Source: Petaurus breviceps papuanus
Lineage: Eukaryota; Chordata; Mammalia; Diprotodontia; Petauridae
Assembly: GCA_028583685.1 (NCBI GenBank)
Contig: JAMXIF010000073.1
Span: 1,394,901-1,458,900, forward strand
Direction of reading: 5' to 3'
DNA: 64,000 nt
The position numbers and the translations under genes are program-made. Under the pieces are notes generated by a model. It was not told the origin of the DNA, searched no databases, and saw only the letters and a program-made list of their open reading frames with translations. This document shows, in pieces, positions 33,615 through 45,589 of the stretch; position 1 is the first letter of the stretch; every line of letters starts with the position of its first letter.

Positions 33615-36600
33615 TAGATATGTTTTGGTAGGTTGTGTCACTATTGTCATTCTTTTGGATGAAGTTATTGATTGTTTCTATGATTTGCTGTTTGATCTAC
33701 TCTTTCTTTAGGATTAGATTATTTAGTTTCCAATTAATTTTTAGTCTATCTTTCCATGACCCTTTATTACATGTAATTTTTTTTGTATCATAATCTGAAA
33801 AGGATTCATTTCATATTTCTGCCTTTCTGCATTGGATTGTGAGGTTTTATGCCCTAATATGTGGTCAATTTTTCTGCAGGTGTCATGTACCAATGAGAAA
33901 AAAGGATATTCCTTTCTATCCCCATTCATTTTTTCCAGAAGTCAACAATATTTAACATTTCTAAAACTCTATTCATCTCCTTAACTTCCTCTTATTTATT
34001 TTCTGATTAGATTTATGTAGTTCTAAGAGGGGGAGGTTGAAGTCCCCCACTAGTATAGTTTTGTTATCTATTAATTCCTGTATCTCCCTTAACTTCTCCT
34101 CTAAGAATGTGGATGCTATACCACTTGGGGTATATATATATTTAGCAATGGTACTTCATTGTCTATACTGCCTTTTAGGAGGATGTAGTTTCCTTCCTTT
34201 TATCTGTTAACTAGATCTATTTTACTTTGTTTGATATCAGCATTGCTCCCCTTGCTTTTTTTTTACTTCAACTGAAGCATAATAGATTATACTCCATCCT
34301 TTTTCCTTTACTCTGTGTATCCCTCTGCTTCAAATGTGTTTCTTGCAAACAACATATTGTAGTATCATGGTTCTTAATCCATTCTGCTATCCACTTCTAT
34401 TTTATGAGAGAGTTCATCCCATTCACATTCACAGTTATGATTACTATCTATGTCTTTCTCTTTATCCAATTTTTTCCTCGGGTTATATTTTTCTCTCTTT
34501 CCCTCCTCATCAGAGTTTTGCTTTTGACCACTGCCTTCTTCAATCTGACCTCCCTTCTATCAGTCCCCTCCCCTTTTTCTCCTTTACCCTTAATATTTCT
34601 TCTCTCTCTTCTATCCACCCCCTCCCTTGTCTTTCCCCTTTCCCCTCCTACTTCCAACAGGGTAAGTTAGATTTCTATACTTAAATGGCTGTTATTCCCT
34701 CTGAGCCAAATGTGATGAGAGTAACATTCAAATAATGCTCATCTTCTGCCCTTCTTTGCTTCTTCTGTAATTTATCCTTGTCTATCTCCTCCTTCCGTCT
34801 TCTCCCAGTACAATCCATTTTAACTGACTATATTTTTTATCATCACATTAAAATCAAGTCATATCCACTCCCATTGTCTAGGTATACCCCCTTTTAAATG
34901 GTGAATAATACAATTTTCAAGAGTTACCAGTGTCATCTTCCCTTGTAGAGATTTAAATACTTTGCCCTTATTTATAACATATTTTTCCTTTCCTACTTAC
35001 CTTTTTATGCCTCTCTTGAGATGTATTTGAAGATCAAATTTTCTGGTGAGTTCTGGTCTTTTCATCAGGAAGGTTCTGAAGTCCCTTATTTCATTGAATA
35101 TCCATCTCCTCCCCTAAAGGGTTATGCTCAGATTCTCTGTGTGGTTGATCCTTGGTTGTAATCCTAGTTCTTTTGCCTTATGGAATATCATATTCCATAC
35201 CCTCTGATCTTTTAATGTAGAAGCTGCAAGGTCCTGCATAATCCTGACTGTGATTCCATGATATTTAAATCGTTTCCTTATGGCTGCTTACAATATTTTC
35301 CCTTTGTCCTGTTAATTCTGGAATTTGGCTGCAATATTCTTTGACATTTTCAATTTGGGATCTCTTTCAGGAGGTGATTGGTAGTTTCTTTTGATGACTA
35401 TTTTACCTTCTCTTTCTAGGACCTTAGAGCAGTTTTCCTTGATGATTTATTGAAAGATGCTGTCCAGCATTTTTATCCATTTAATCATGATTTTTAGGTA
35501 GACCAATCATGTTGAAATTGTCTCTCCTCAATCTATTTTCAGGTCAGTTGTTTTAGCAATGAGGTATTGTAATAGTAATGAAATTTGAAGTTCCTTTTGT
35601 TTTGCTAAGCTGAGAGGTAGTTAGCACCTAGTTCAAATTAAGCCTCTGTTAAAGAAACAGAAGGTAGAAACTCCTGTTGCTGACATAACAGGAAAGGGCT
35701 GAAAATACTGAATACAAGGAAAAGCCCCAGAGAGGGAGAGTCAGAACTCCTTAGGAGAAGCTTCATGGAGGCAGAAGCAGCTGCTGCCAAGGAGACTGAA
35801 GAGTAAAGGCCCAGGCAGGAGAGAAAGATTTTGATTTTGGGAACCTGGGTAAAGTGATTTTGATTCTGGTAACCAGCTGGAGCTTCTGCTGGGTAGCTAA
35901 CAGCTACTCCTGGGAGCTGCTGAAGACTGAGGAAGCATGCCTGTGATACTGGTACTTTCACGAACCTATCGGTGGCTTTTTTTAAGCCGTGACTTCCTGG
36001 GAACAGAGACTGTGAAGGATTAAAATGTACTGGACATTGTGAGCTTCAGCATGGAACAGGAACAACATGGAGAGCTGGACAAGGAACTGGGAGCTATCTG
36101 CCTTTGAACCCAGGTGACAGTTTGGTGAATCCAGATAGGAGCTGGGAGCATGGAAGGGGATCCAGGGAATCTGAGAGAATACTCTGAGTCAAGCTGCAAG
36201 AAGATTTTACTTGGATACTGTGTACTGAATGAGAAGATTGCAACTTATTTGTGACTGAGTGGATGTCCTGTGTATTTTACAATACCTCTAAAGAGAGTAA
36301 TATTGTAACTTAGTGTGCCCCATGAGTGGAGAACTTTGACTACTGTATTTTGTGACCCTTAAGAAGGCCAGCCTCCTTAAGGATGATTGAATGTTTGAGT
36401 TGATTGAATGATTGAGTTACTAAATGATTGATTGATTGACTAAATGATTATACTTTGTTTAAAACTGTGTGACCACTGTGGTGAAAACTATGTGGTCATT
36501 TTCTGTGATAAGTTGTTGTGAATGCTGTATTTTTATTATCTGTGATAAGTGGTAACTTTGGGAATTCTGGACCTTGATTTACTATGAATTTTATGCTCTG

Positions 36601-37915
36601 ATTTGTTATTGAATAAATAGAGTGTTCACTATACTATATAATCAGAATCTTAAAAGCTGTTCACAGTAGCATTTTCCTGGAAAGCTGCTAGTGTGTGGCT
36701 TTACAAGTATTTTAAGTTTTCTTCTATTTTTTCCCATTCTTTTGTTTCTCTTTGACTGTTTCTTGATTCCTCATAGAGTCATTAACTTCTACTTGCCCAA
36801 TTCTGATTTTTAACAAACTGTTTTCTTCTATTAGATTTTGTACCTTTTTTTCCATTTGGCCCATTCTACTTTTTAAGGAGTTCTCTTCAGTAAGTTTTTG
36901 TTCCTTCTTTTCCATTTGGCCAAATCTACTTTTTAAGGACTTGTTTTCTACAGTCAACTTTTGTCCTTCCTTTTCCAAGGTATTAACTCTCTCTTACATA
37001 CCTCTCATTTGTTTTCCCAATTTTTCTTCTACCTCTCTTATTTGACTTTTAAAGTCTTTCTTGAGCTCTTCCAAGAAGGTTTTTGCACTTAAGGCCAGTT
37101 CACATTCCCCTTTGAGATTTCAGGTGTGTGTATATTGACAATGTTGTCCTGTTCTCAATTTTGCCTTGATCTTCCCTGTCCCCATAATAAGAATACATGG
37201 TCATTGTCCATGTCTGGCTTTTGCTCGTGGTGTTTGCTTAATCCCTGGCTTTTATAATGGAACTCTCCTGCTAGAGCACAGGGAGCACTGACCCAAGCTT
37301 CTTGTGCTAGGAGCCCAGGACCTGGTCACTGCCTCTGTGTCCTGGGGTGTCAGGTGCTGGCAGCTGGAGGCTGTCGGGGTCTGGCAGTTTACCTGGGGCT
37401 GAGCTGGGGTCAACAACACTGGAACTCTTGGGTGGGGTTGGGGAGTCTGCTGACCCAGGCCTTGCACTAGAATGTTTGACTGCTGAAGAATGTCTGTCAG
37501 CCTGGAGCTGTGCTTCCTCGAGTTGTGCTGAAGCACCAGGAGATTTGGCTGCTGGAGGATCCAGCACATGTGGAGGTTTTCCAAGTTGATGTCTACCAGT
37601 TCCCCTGCCTGTGCTGAGGTACTGGTGGGAGGGGAGTTGGTGCTTGCCTGGGTACTCAGGATCTCCCCCTGGTTTGCTGAGGTGGGGGTTTGCCACTTAC
37701 TTGCTGAGACTCTTCCTGTGCTGTAACACTCCTCTCCCCCAGAGCAAAAGGGGTCTTTCCTGTTAATCCCCCAAGTTTCCTGAGCTACAAGAGCACTGTA
37801 CTCCATCTTTCTGTTGGCTCGGCTGTTCCAGATTTTTCCTGGGACAATATTTTCTAGGCTTTCAGAGATCAATAAGGTAGGGCAAAAGTAACTTACTTCT
37901 TACTCTGCCATTTTG
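33615..37915 (-). mobile_element. L1 LINE, 5' portion: 5' UTR, ORF1, start of ORF2
   Basis: Read on the minus strand. 5' UTR about 37915-37250. ORF1 about 37250-35000, with a coiled-coil block of heptad-like units at 36724-36978 (MEKKEQKLTEEN…LKSRMGQ repeats). Spacer about 35000-34440, then the ORF2 endonuclease start; the frame at 33741-33929 has RKIDHILGHKTSQSNAERQKYE, equal to human SKIDHIVGSKALLSKCKRTEI. The remaining ORF2 and 3' UTR are missing and there is no A tail at 33.6 kb, which is unusual because L1 copies normally lose the 5' end. A solo LTR (35568-36705) splits ORF1. Confidence 0.88.
35568..36705 (+). mobile_element. Solo endogenous retrovirus LTR inside L1 ORF1
   Basis: About 1.14 kb of non-L1 sequence that starts TGTAATAG and ends CTTTACA, splitting L1 ORF1 text that reads through on both sides. 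A 5-bp flanking repeat (ggtat 35563-35567, agtat 36706-36710, one mismatch) suits retroviral integration. A polyadenylation signal AATAAA lies at about 36612-36617 on the plus strand, giving the orientation. No internal gag, pol or env is seen, so this is the solo-LTR remnant of a fossil provirus. It is younger than the L1 it split. Family not identified. Confidence 0.72.
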
Positions 37916-38019
37916 GCTTCAGGAAAACTCACTCCTGTCTCTATAGATTGATGTCCTTATTTTCATGGTCCAATTTACATTCCACACATTTTTCCATGAC
38001 CTTTGTTGCCTACACAAAT

Positions 38020-38205
38020 TTTTCATTGTATTTTGCCCAAATTTCTACTATACACTTCTCTCATTCCCCCTAAGATCATATTTATAAACATGTTATTCTC
38101 CTTACTGTCAAGTAATATCCTTGAGAACAGAGCTTACTTTACTCTAACACTGAGTCACCAGTACCTGGTACATGTTAGGTGTAAAATAAATGTTTAGTCA
38201 ATAGT
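38020..38205 (+). mobile_element. L2 3' end
   Basis: '…atccttgagaacagagcttac…accagtacctggtacatgttaggtgtaaaataaatgttt' is a plus-strand L2 terminus. It meets the next L2 tail to tail. Confidence 0.72.
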
Positions 38206-38209
38206 CAAT

Positions 38210-40340
38210 GAGCAACTTTTGAGTGCCTACTCCTTGCTAGGCACTGTGCTATACTGAGATTACAAAAAAAAAAAAGGACTAAAAAACCAGCCTCTACCTT
38301 TAAGGAGTTCAATCTAATTGGGAAGACAGCAAGCAAATATATGTACAACCAATCTATACAGAGGAAAAATAGGAAATATTTGAGAAAAGGAAAGTGCTAA
38401 AACTAGGAGGGATTGGGAAAACTTTTTGTAGAAGAAAGAATGTTAGTTGGGACTTAAAGGAATCGAGTGAAACTGGTAGGAAGAGATGGGGAGGGTCAGC
38501 ATTCCAGGCATGGGGAACACCCAGGGAAAATGCCAGGAGATAAGAGATAAGAAGGACTTGTTTGAGGAACGGCAAGGAGTCTAGTATCACTAGATCAAAG
38601 AGGATGTGACTGGGAGTAAGATGTAAAAATACTGGGATGGTAGAAGGAGACTGCTAGTTTATCCAGGGATTTTAATGCCAAAGAGAGGCAATTGTTTTTG
38701 ACTCTAAAGGTGATGAGGAACCACTGGAGTTTATTGATTAGGGGGTAAAATGGTTAAACTTTTCCTGTAGGAAAACCATTTTTCCCCTCAAGTCAAAAGC
38801 TTTATTCTAATATGGTAAACTTTGGGAGGGGGAGGAGTATATTTAATCCAGGGTCACCCCCTCCCTGGCCCTTCTTTGCATTCTTCCTTTTGACCCTGCC
38901 TGTCCAGCCGCCCTGGTAGGGTGAGCACAGGGAGAAGTTGGTATACTTTTCAGAGTCCAGGCCCACGGTGGAGTAGGCAATGTCAACCACCGGCTTTCCG
39001 ACCCTGAGGTGCTTTGGAGGATGAGCACCCACATGCAGTGGATGGATTTGGACAGGCCCCACTTGAAGACCTGCTTCTGTAGGTGCCACTCCAGGAAGTC
39101 CTCGATCTTCAGGCCCAGAATGTCTTCAAACTTCATCTTGCCCTCATTCAGGACGCCGATGTGCACTAGGTTTCAGAGCAGGGTGATGCCTTTGAACAGC
39201 CGCTGCCAGTCTTTCTCATCCAGCCTGAGCAGCTTCTGCGCAACCTTGGGATCTTAGCCAGCCTGTACTTGACCCCATACCGAGCCATCCCCTTCAGCTC
39301 TTGGTCCAGTGGTGACTTGTTGAAGAGGTGCAGCAGTGTCCCGTAAGTCCTCCAGCACACCTAGGTCCTTCTACCTTCCAAGCATGACAGTCTGGCCTGT
39401 ACCTTCTGCAGGCTTCAGAACCTACCAGGAAATCAGGAAACCCACGTTAGTGAAGGAATGGAGCATGAATTAAAGGGAGGAAGGAGGAGGCCAGCTGACC
39501 CACCAGGAAATTACAAGAGTTTAAGTATAAGGTGATGAGGGCCTGAATCGGTGACAGTGTCAGAAGTGAGGAGGGAATGTTTTCTAGAAATGTTGCAATG
39601 ATGAAATGGATAGACCTTAGCAACCTATTGAATCTAGGGGAGGGGTATGACTGGTAGGAGTTGATGATGATTTGTAAGCGGCAATCCTAAGGGACTGGGA
39701 GGCTAGTGTTGCTCTCCACAGTAAGAGAAGGTAGGAAAAGTGACGCATTAGGGAAGAGATGAGTTCCATTTCAGACATGCTGAATTTACGATATCTAGTG
39801 TACATCTAATCCAAATTGTCTGAAAGGTAGTTGGAGATGTGAGATTAAAAATCAGAAGAGATGTTGAATCACGATAGTAGTGTCACATCAATTGAAATAT
39901 AATCAGTGGTATCAATAGCTTTGGAGAGGTGGAGAATGAGGATTTCGACATGGCCTTCAAATTGGACAGAGATTGTTGATGACATTGGAAAGAGCAGTTT
40001 TAGTGTCATGATGAGATTGGAAACAAACTCATACGGAGTTATGAAGAAAATGAGAGGAAAGAAAGCGGAGGCAAGTATGACAAATGGTTTAAAGGAGCTT
40101 AGCCACAAAGGGCAGAAGAGAGATAAGATGATTACTGGGATGGAAGGATAAAGATTTTTTTCAGGATAGGGGAGATGTGTAAGGTAGTAAGAAGAGCCCA
40201 AGAGGCAGAAAAAGATTGAAAATTCGTTGGTAGAGCGGAAATGATGGAGGAGGCAATCCTTCAGAGAAGATAGGTTGAAATGGAATAGTTTGAGCAGGTA
40301 GAGGGGTTAGCCTTGGCAAGTAATTTATTGAATAGGATTT
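38210..40340 (-). mobile_element. L2 LINE (long antisense copy), host of the RPS9 retrocopy
   Basis: Minus-strand frame at 38354-38590 reads LAFSLGVPHAWNADPPHLFLPVSLDSFKSQLTFFLLQKVFPIPPSF, matching the L2 ORF2 C-terminus as I recall it (LAFSLAVPHAWNALPPHLCLLASLASFKSQLKSHLLQEAFPNPPQF). The L2 text stops at 38,778 and resumes after 39,434 (…aaggtgatgagggcctgaatcgg…catttcagacatgctgaattta…gaaagagcagttttagtgtcatgatgag…). The leftmost part, 38,210-38,340, is the 3' end. Confidence 0.82.
38779..39434 (-). pseudogene. RPS9: Processed pseudogene of ribosomal protein S9
   Basis: RPS9 is a 194-residue protein of the small ribosomal subunit. Minus-strand frames give LDQELK…YG…VK…LAKI, then [43 protein letters not shown], then [22 protein letters not shown]. 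These match RPS9 [56 protein letters not shown] and [22 protein letters not shown] in order. There are no introns. The start codon position is near 39385. A stop replaces a Trp codon near the start, about nine codons (RNKREVWR region) are deleted, and frameshifts follow. AATAAA lies at the 3' end (minus strand, about 38802-38807), then a short T-run. Flanks aggaaaacca (38769-38778) and aggaaaccca (39435-39444) form a target duplication, so it was retroposed into the L2. Confidence 0.95.
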
Positions 40341-40454
40341 AGTCCATTTTTGGACAATAGTAAGAAATCACAAAGTTCTAATGCAGACCAAGGATCTGCC
40401 ACACTAAATTTTACACATAGGTATTTGTTCTGCCAATGGAGCAACATGAAATGC

Positions 40455-40985
40455 CACTCCACACACCTATGTGACAACTCTTCAAATATCTGAAGGCAAT
40501 TTTACATCCCTCATGTCTTTTCTTCTCCAGATTAAACATCCATCCACAAATTCCTCAATCATTCCTTATTAAATGACTTCTACCACTTTGGTCACTCTCC
40601 TCTGGGGCCTCTTCTATTTTTCAATGGCGCCAGTAAAGTCTGGAAATTGATATGTCTGACTGGCCCAGAATACAGTGCAACTATTACCTCCTTTACCCTG
40701 AACCTTGTATTTCCATTAGTCCAGCCTAAACTTGCATAAATTTGTTTGTTTGTTTTCAGTATAGTGCTATACTCTTGACTTACATTAAACTTGTGGTCAA
40801 TGATCCCCCTCAGGCATTTATCTCATGAACTGCTGTCAAGCCAAGTCACCTTCAATCTGTGCTTAAGTAATTTAAACTTTTGGAACCAAAAAGAGAAATT
40901 TAACCAATCCCTTTTGAATTTTTTGTGTTGGCTTTATTCCATTGCTATAGTCAATGGAACTTTCTTCAAAGACCATTTCTTTCAT
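40455..40985 (-). mobile_element. CR1/L3 LINE fragment
   Basis: Antisense CR1/L3 text: '…tgacaactcttcaaatatctgaagg…tcttctccagattaaacatcc…tcactctcctctggggcc…cccagaatacagtgcaactattacctcc…' and '…acttgtggtcaatgatccccctc…'. Diverged, with no intact frame. Confidence 0.72.
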
Positions 40986-41755
40986 ACAGAATTTTAACTC
41001 TCTCATTTTAGTCTTATTTTTGAAAAAAATAAGCATTTTCCATTATCTAAATTATCAGCTAGGTATAGGGGTAAGGACAAAGCTCTATGACATGTCATTA
41101 GGTAAAATCTTTCTCCAGATTACTACTAATCATCATTCACATGCATAAGTGTATTCAACTATTTATTTATTCACCAAATAATACAATTTTCCAGTCTGCA
41201 TTTCCCTGTATTATCAAGATAATATAATAAGAAACAATTACAAAGATTACAAAGATTAAAATTTGGCCCTGAGCATGATTGTCACTATGATATAATGGAT
41301 GGAGGAGAGAAAACTGAGCCTGGTGAGAGGAAAACTTAATTCAAGTTCAGTCTGTTATGAACTCTAAGAGCATAAGGACTGTCTTATTTTTCCTTTGGAA
41401 TCACAAGGCCTAGGAAAGTCCATCACATCTAGTATCCATGTATATTGGTTGCTAGAGAAGCAACTCTTCTATGCCAAAATTGTGAGCAGTGCTTAACAGG
41501 AGTCCAATTAGGGGATGTGGAAGGTTCTCAGAGGAACATCTCTCAGCTCAGAGGAAGGTGTTTGTTGCTGTATCCTCAAATCCAAACATCTCTAGAAAAC
41601 ACATAAGACCAAAATACAGTGAAGGGCAGAGCAGCAATTCTCAAAACCAGAGAGAACATGTCCATTCTCACTTTTCAACAGGAAGGCGTGGATAAACTAT
41701 CAGTCAGTACCTATCAAAGTTACCTGTGGCTTAAATATATATATATATATTCATT
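40986..41755. other. Mostly unassigned DNA
   Basis: A possible SINE head at about 41275-41340 and a weak L2 end at about 41360-41440. A short TA run lies at 41741-41752. Nothing else recognised. Confidence 0.4.
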
Positions 41756-41759
41756 TTTA

Positions 41760-42020
41760 TATCTGGGCAGCTTGGTGGAAGAGTGTATAAAGCTCCAGGC
41801 TTGGAATCAAGAAGACCTGAGTTCAGTTCTGATCTTAGACATTTAGCAGCTGTGTGAACCTGGGAAAATGTCCCTAACTGTAAATAATAGTTAAGGGAAA
41901 AGGGGAAAATAATAGTACTTATCTCCTGGGATTATTGTGAGGATCAAGGGAGATAATAATTGTAGATCATTTAGCACAGTGCCTGAAATATAGTAAATGT
42001 TTAACAAATGCCTGTTTACT
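41760..42020 (+). mobile_element. CORE-SINE (MON1/MIR-like) with L2-type tail
   Basis: Head 'gggcagcttggtggaagag…ggcttggaatcaagaagacctgag', core, then '…gggattattgtgaggatc…tagcacagtgcctgaaatatagtaaatgt'. The L2-type terminus suggests L2 mobilisation. Confidence 0.78.
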
Positions 42021-42044
42021 CCCTTCTTTCTTTCCTGTATACAA

Positions 42045-42960
42045 ATTGTTTTCCTGTTATAGTATATATATTGGATGATTTCATTTTTGATTTTTTGTAT
42101 TCCCAGTGCCAGACACAGTACAAGGCACATTATAGGTGTTCCATGTGTGTTTTGAAAATTGAATAATTCAAATTGCAATAATGCCTTTATGTTACTTGCA
42201 AATTGATTAAAAAAAACATGTTTACTGAATCATCATTCATTATACTTATGATTTTGCAGCTGCTTTAGCTTCCTCTGTGTGTGTGTATACACAAACACAA
42301 ACTTGCATATGCAATATATTTATATAGGTGTATATATGTATAGATACAATAGACATCTATCTATTATATATACATATATACACATATGAAGGATTTTTTT
42401 TGCTTCATTTTTCCTTGTTCATCAGTAGTATTCCCATAGTCCTTTACATTCTTTTAGATTAGTCATTAATCATATTGTTTTCCTGTTATGGTATATATGT
42501 TTTCCTATTATAGTATATATGTTGCATGATTTCATTTTTGTTTTTTTGTATTCCCAGTGCCATACACAGTACAAGGCATGTTATAGGTGTTCCATGTGTG
42601 TTTTGAAAACTGAATAATTCAAATTGCAATAATGCCTTTATGTTACTTACAAATTGATAAAAAAATATTTACTAACAGGATAAACATCATTCATGATACT
42701 TATGATTTTGCAGCTGCTTTAGCTTCCTTTACAATTATGTCTGTCTGTGTGTGTATACACAAACACAAAATTGCATACACAATATATTTATATAGGTATA
42801 TATGTATATATACATATGTATAGATACAATAGACATATATCTATTATATATACATATATACACATATGTATGTATGAGGGATTTTTTTGCTTCATTTTTC
42901 CTTGTTCATCAGTAGTATTCCCATAGTCCTTTACATTCTTTTTGATTAGTCATTAATCAT
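42045..42960. repeat. Tandem duplication, units of 429 and 487 bp
   Basis: Unit 1 is 42045-42473 and unit 2 is 42474-42960. Both start attgttttcctgttat and end agtcattaatcat, and share the same order of blocks throughout (cattcccagtgcc-type L2 end, gattttgcagctgctttagc, tatacacaaacacaaa, TATA run, ttcatcagtagtattcccat). Differences are scattered substitutions plus extra material in unit 2: a 22-bp internal repeat near 42476-42530 and more TATA sequence near 42810-42875. The duplication probably arose by unequal exchange or slippage anchored on the TA-rich part. Confidence 0.95.
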
Positions 42961-43079
42961 AGCCATACTTTATTCTTTCCCTACTTTATATGGTCTTAGT
43001 CTAGGTTCTGGCCTGAATTACTGAGCCCCTATAGCCCATTACTCTTCCTCTCCTGATCACCCTCATGATTGCTTTAAAA

Positions 43080-43430
43080 AAATATCTTTATGAAATGGCA
43101 TCTCTCCTTAAGGTCTCATGGTACCTCCCATTAGTTATGGGTCAAGTCCAAACTCCTCTCATTGCATCTCAAAGTTCTAATGTTTCCTGGACCATCTCAG
43201 TCTTATTTCTGAGGACACTTTTACTGCTCATTCCAGAAACAAATATCTAAATCTCACTTTTGTGCCTTTTCCATTCTAGTCTTGGAGACACTCTCCACAA
43301 CTGCCACATATTTCTATACCATCTTTCTTAGGTCTTCCCTCTAGTTCCTCCTAATCCCAAAGTCCTCTCTCCAAAGGCATTGGATGGCAGCCTTCAACTG
43401 AAATCAAGAGTTTCAGAAATCTTTACCTGA
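43080..43430 (+). mobile_element. L2-like LINE fragment
   Basis: '…gtacctcccattagttatgggtcaagtccaaactcctc…ttctaatgtttcctggacc…' resembles the sense L2 region (…ccctattgcctctaggatcaaatacaaactcctc…). Diverged; family assignment moderate. Confidence 0.5.
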
Positions 43431-44750
43431 TGATTTGAAAACATGTTTTCTAATTTTAATTCTTATTTTCAAAATTAAATTCATTGAGACTTTTAACTTT
43501 TCTTCCTATTTAATTTTGCTTATACATATATATACACAAATATTCTGAGAGACATAATCGGTATCCTTTTAAGTAAATCAAATGGAATAAGTAGTGAAAG
43601 GTAATTTTAACATATTTTAGGTGCTAATTTATTAATAGCATTTGTTTTTGTATAACCCAGATTTCCCTCATAGCCTTTTCCCCAAGATAAATAAAAGATA
43701 AAATAAAATAAATATCCTTTAAAAATAAAATTAATAAGTAATAGGCATCTTTGTTATTTAGGATGTCACTTTCTTCATTTAGATGTTAAGAGAACATTTT
43801 CAAGTGCAAACATTAAAATAATGTGTTTTGTGTCATGGTTGTGTGATTTTTATTCTTGCATTAGGAGACTATGTAAAATGGAAGAACAACTGATACTGCT
43901 TTTTAGGAAAAAAAATGGAGCCAGCATATTTCCTAAAAGAAATCAAGAGTTACTTATTAAACATAGGAAGTTCCTGCATCCCTAAAGTAAGCTGAAAAAG
44001 GAAGGAAAAAGAAAGAGCTATTGAAAGATGCTGACTTTATAAGAGATGAACGCATTTTTGCTTAAAGGAATGGTCAAAATGTGAAATTAAGAAAAAATTA
44101 GAATTCTATATTTCCGTGTTTATAATTTTCTCATTTGTTATCAGAATTCTATCTTTATTTTGTGAAAAATTACATCAGCTTTCACCCACATACTTTCATT
44201 TTTCCATTTTTTATTTTTAATATATATATATATATATATATTATATAATACATTTTCCATGGTAAATGAACGTTTGAATGAATTGTTGTTTGAATGTGAA
44301 AGTAAAGTAACATCTTGTGTGTTTTTTAACATTTGTATTTTTCCTCATATTATCTTATTATTTTGTCTCTCGTTAGCAATTACCTGTGTACACATTTTGT
44401 GCCATATTCATTTGCAGTTGTTTGAGCACTGCTTTTCAAGTATTCTGATCTCTTTTATTTCTTTGTTCTCTTCAGTTAGGTTGTCCCCCTTTTCATCATA
44501 ATGGTCTTTTCTTATGGGATGATACATGATGCTGGGAATATATATTCGCTAGTCTTGGGTCTTCATATCATCACTAGATTGCAACTTTCCATCTTGTCTA
44601 TTATTTTAATCAGAGTCCCCAGAGGGCTGTCCATTTTAAATAAGAGGTAGATGCCTTTAACCCATCTAAACAAGCAAAAGGAAATTTCAGTGGAAATTAA
44701 TAATGATGTAAATGTCACCAAATTTGGAGGACTGATGAGGACAATGCCAT
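43431..44750. other. Unassigned AT-rich DNA
   Basis: No gene or repeat recognised except a (TA)n run at 44219-44241. Confidence 0.4.
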
Positions 44751-44759
44751 GAAAGAGCC

Positions 44760-44900
44760 AATGTTTCTCCTACCTCCTCTTTGCCTTTATTGTTGCTTTT
44801 GCCCAGAAGGCCCTTCTTCCAATTTCTATACATTAAATTCCTGTGTGTTTTCAAAACACAGTTCAAGTTCAAATACCTTCATGATCACCATCCAGAGAGA
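44760..44900 (+). mobile_element. L2/CR1-type LINE fragment
   Basis: '…cttttgcccagaaggcccttcttcc…ttcctgtgtgttttcaaaacacagttcaagttcaaatacc…' follows the sense strand of an L2/CR1 C-terminal region. Confidence 0.5.
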
Positions 44901-45585
44901 TATTGTGTTGTAGCAGAAAGAAAGCTCAAACCCTACCCTTGATAATACTCAGCTATTGATGAGGAGTGAATTCCAAAATGAAATCAGTTTGATATAGGAA
45001 TTAAGAAAATTGGTGTGGGAATCAAGTAACCAAGGAAGTGACCTCCATTAACATCAATTTCCTCACCTGTATGTAGCATATGCTCTTTCCTAAGTCTCAT
45101 TCTTACTAGAAGACTGAATCTTCAAATCTCTGTTGCTACACAATATTAGTATATTTAGGTAGGCTGCTTTTCGTATTCAATAGTTCATAACCTTCCAGTG
45201 GTATGATCCTCCCCACCATATCTATAAGTTAATATCTGAAAGCCAGGCCTAATTAGTTTTTTTTTTAATATACAGGTATTTACTGCTTGTTTGGTTTATC
45301 TTATACAAAATGAAAGTCTGAGAAAAACTGTCCAATTGGTACTTATTGTGTCCAGGGCTCAAGCATATGTTGTACAGGGTTAGACCTGGATATGTTTTCT
45401 GTAGAAGTCCTTAGGTATAGTGTATCTTTGAGACACTGATACCCTTTAATATACTTTTTCCTCATTGGGTCCAATTGGTTCTCTCTCTTTCTGATACAGA
45501 TAGTTCTGACAGCCACTAGTGTCCATTGGAAACAGCCAGGAGGTTTATGAGAAAGTCCAAATCCTTCAGATTTAGGAAATTTCAG
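44901..45585. other. Unassigned DNA
   Basis: No gene or repeat recognised; a T-run at about 45257-45267. Confidence 0.4.
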
Positions 45586-45589
45586 TCAA

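Noticed and set aside
34227-34684. 147- and 116-codon plus-strand frames with hydrophobic text
   Set aside because: They are antisense to the L1 ORF1-ORF2 spacer and ORF2 start; the same text appears, antisense, at the left edge of the window.
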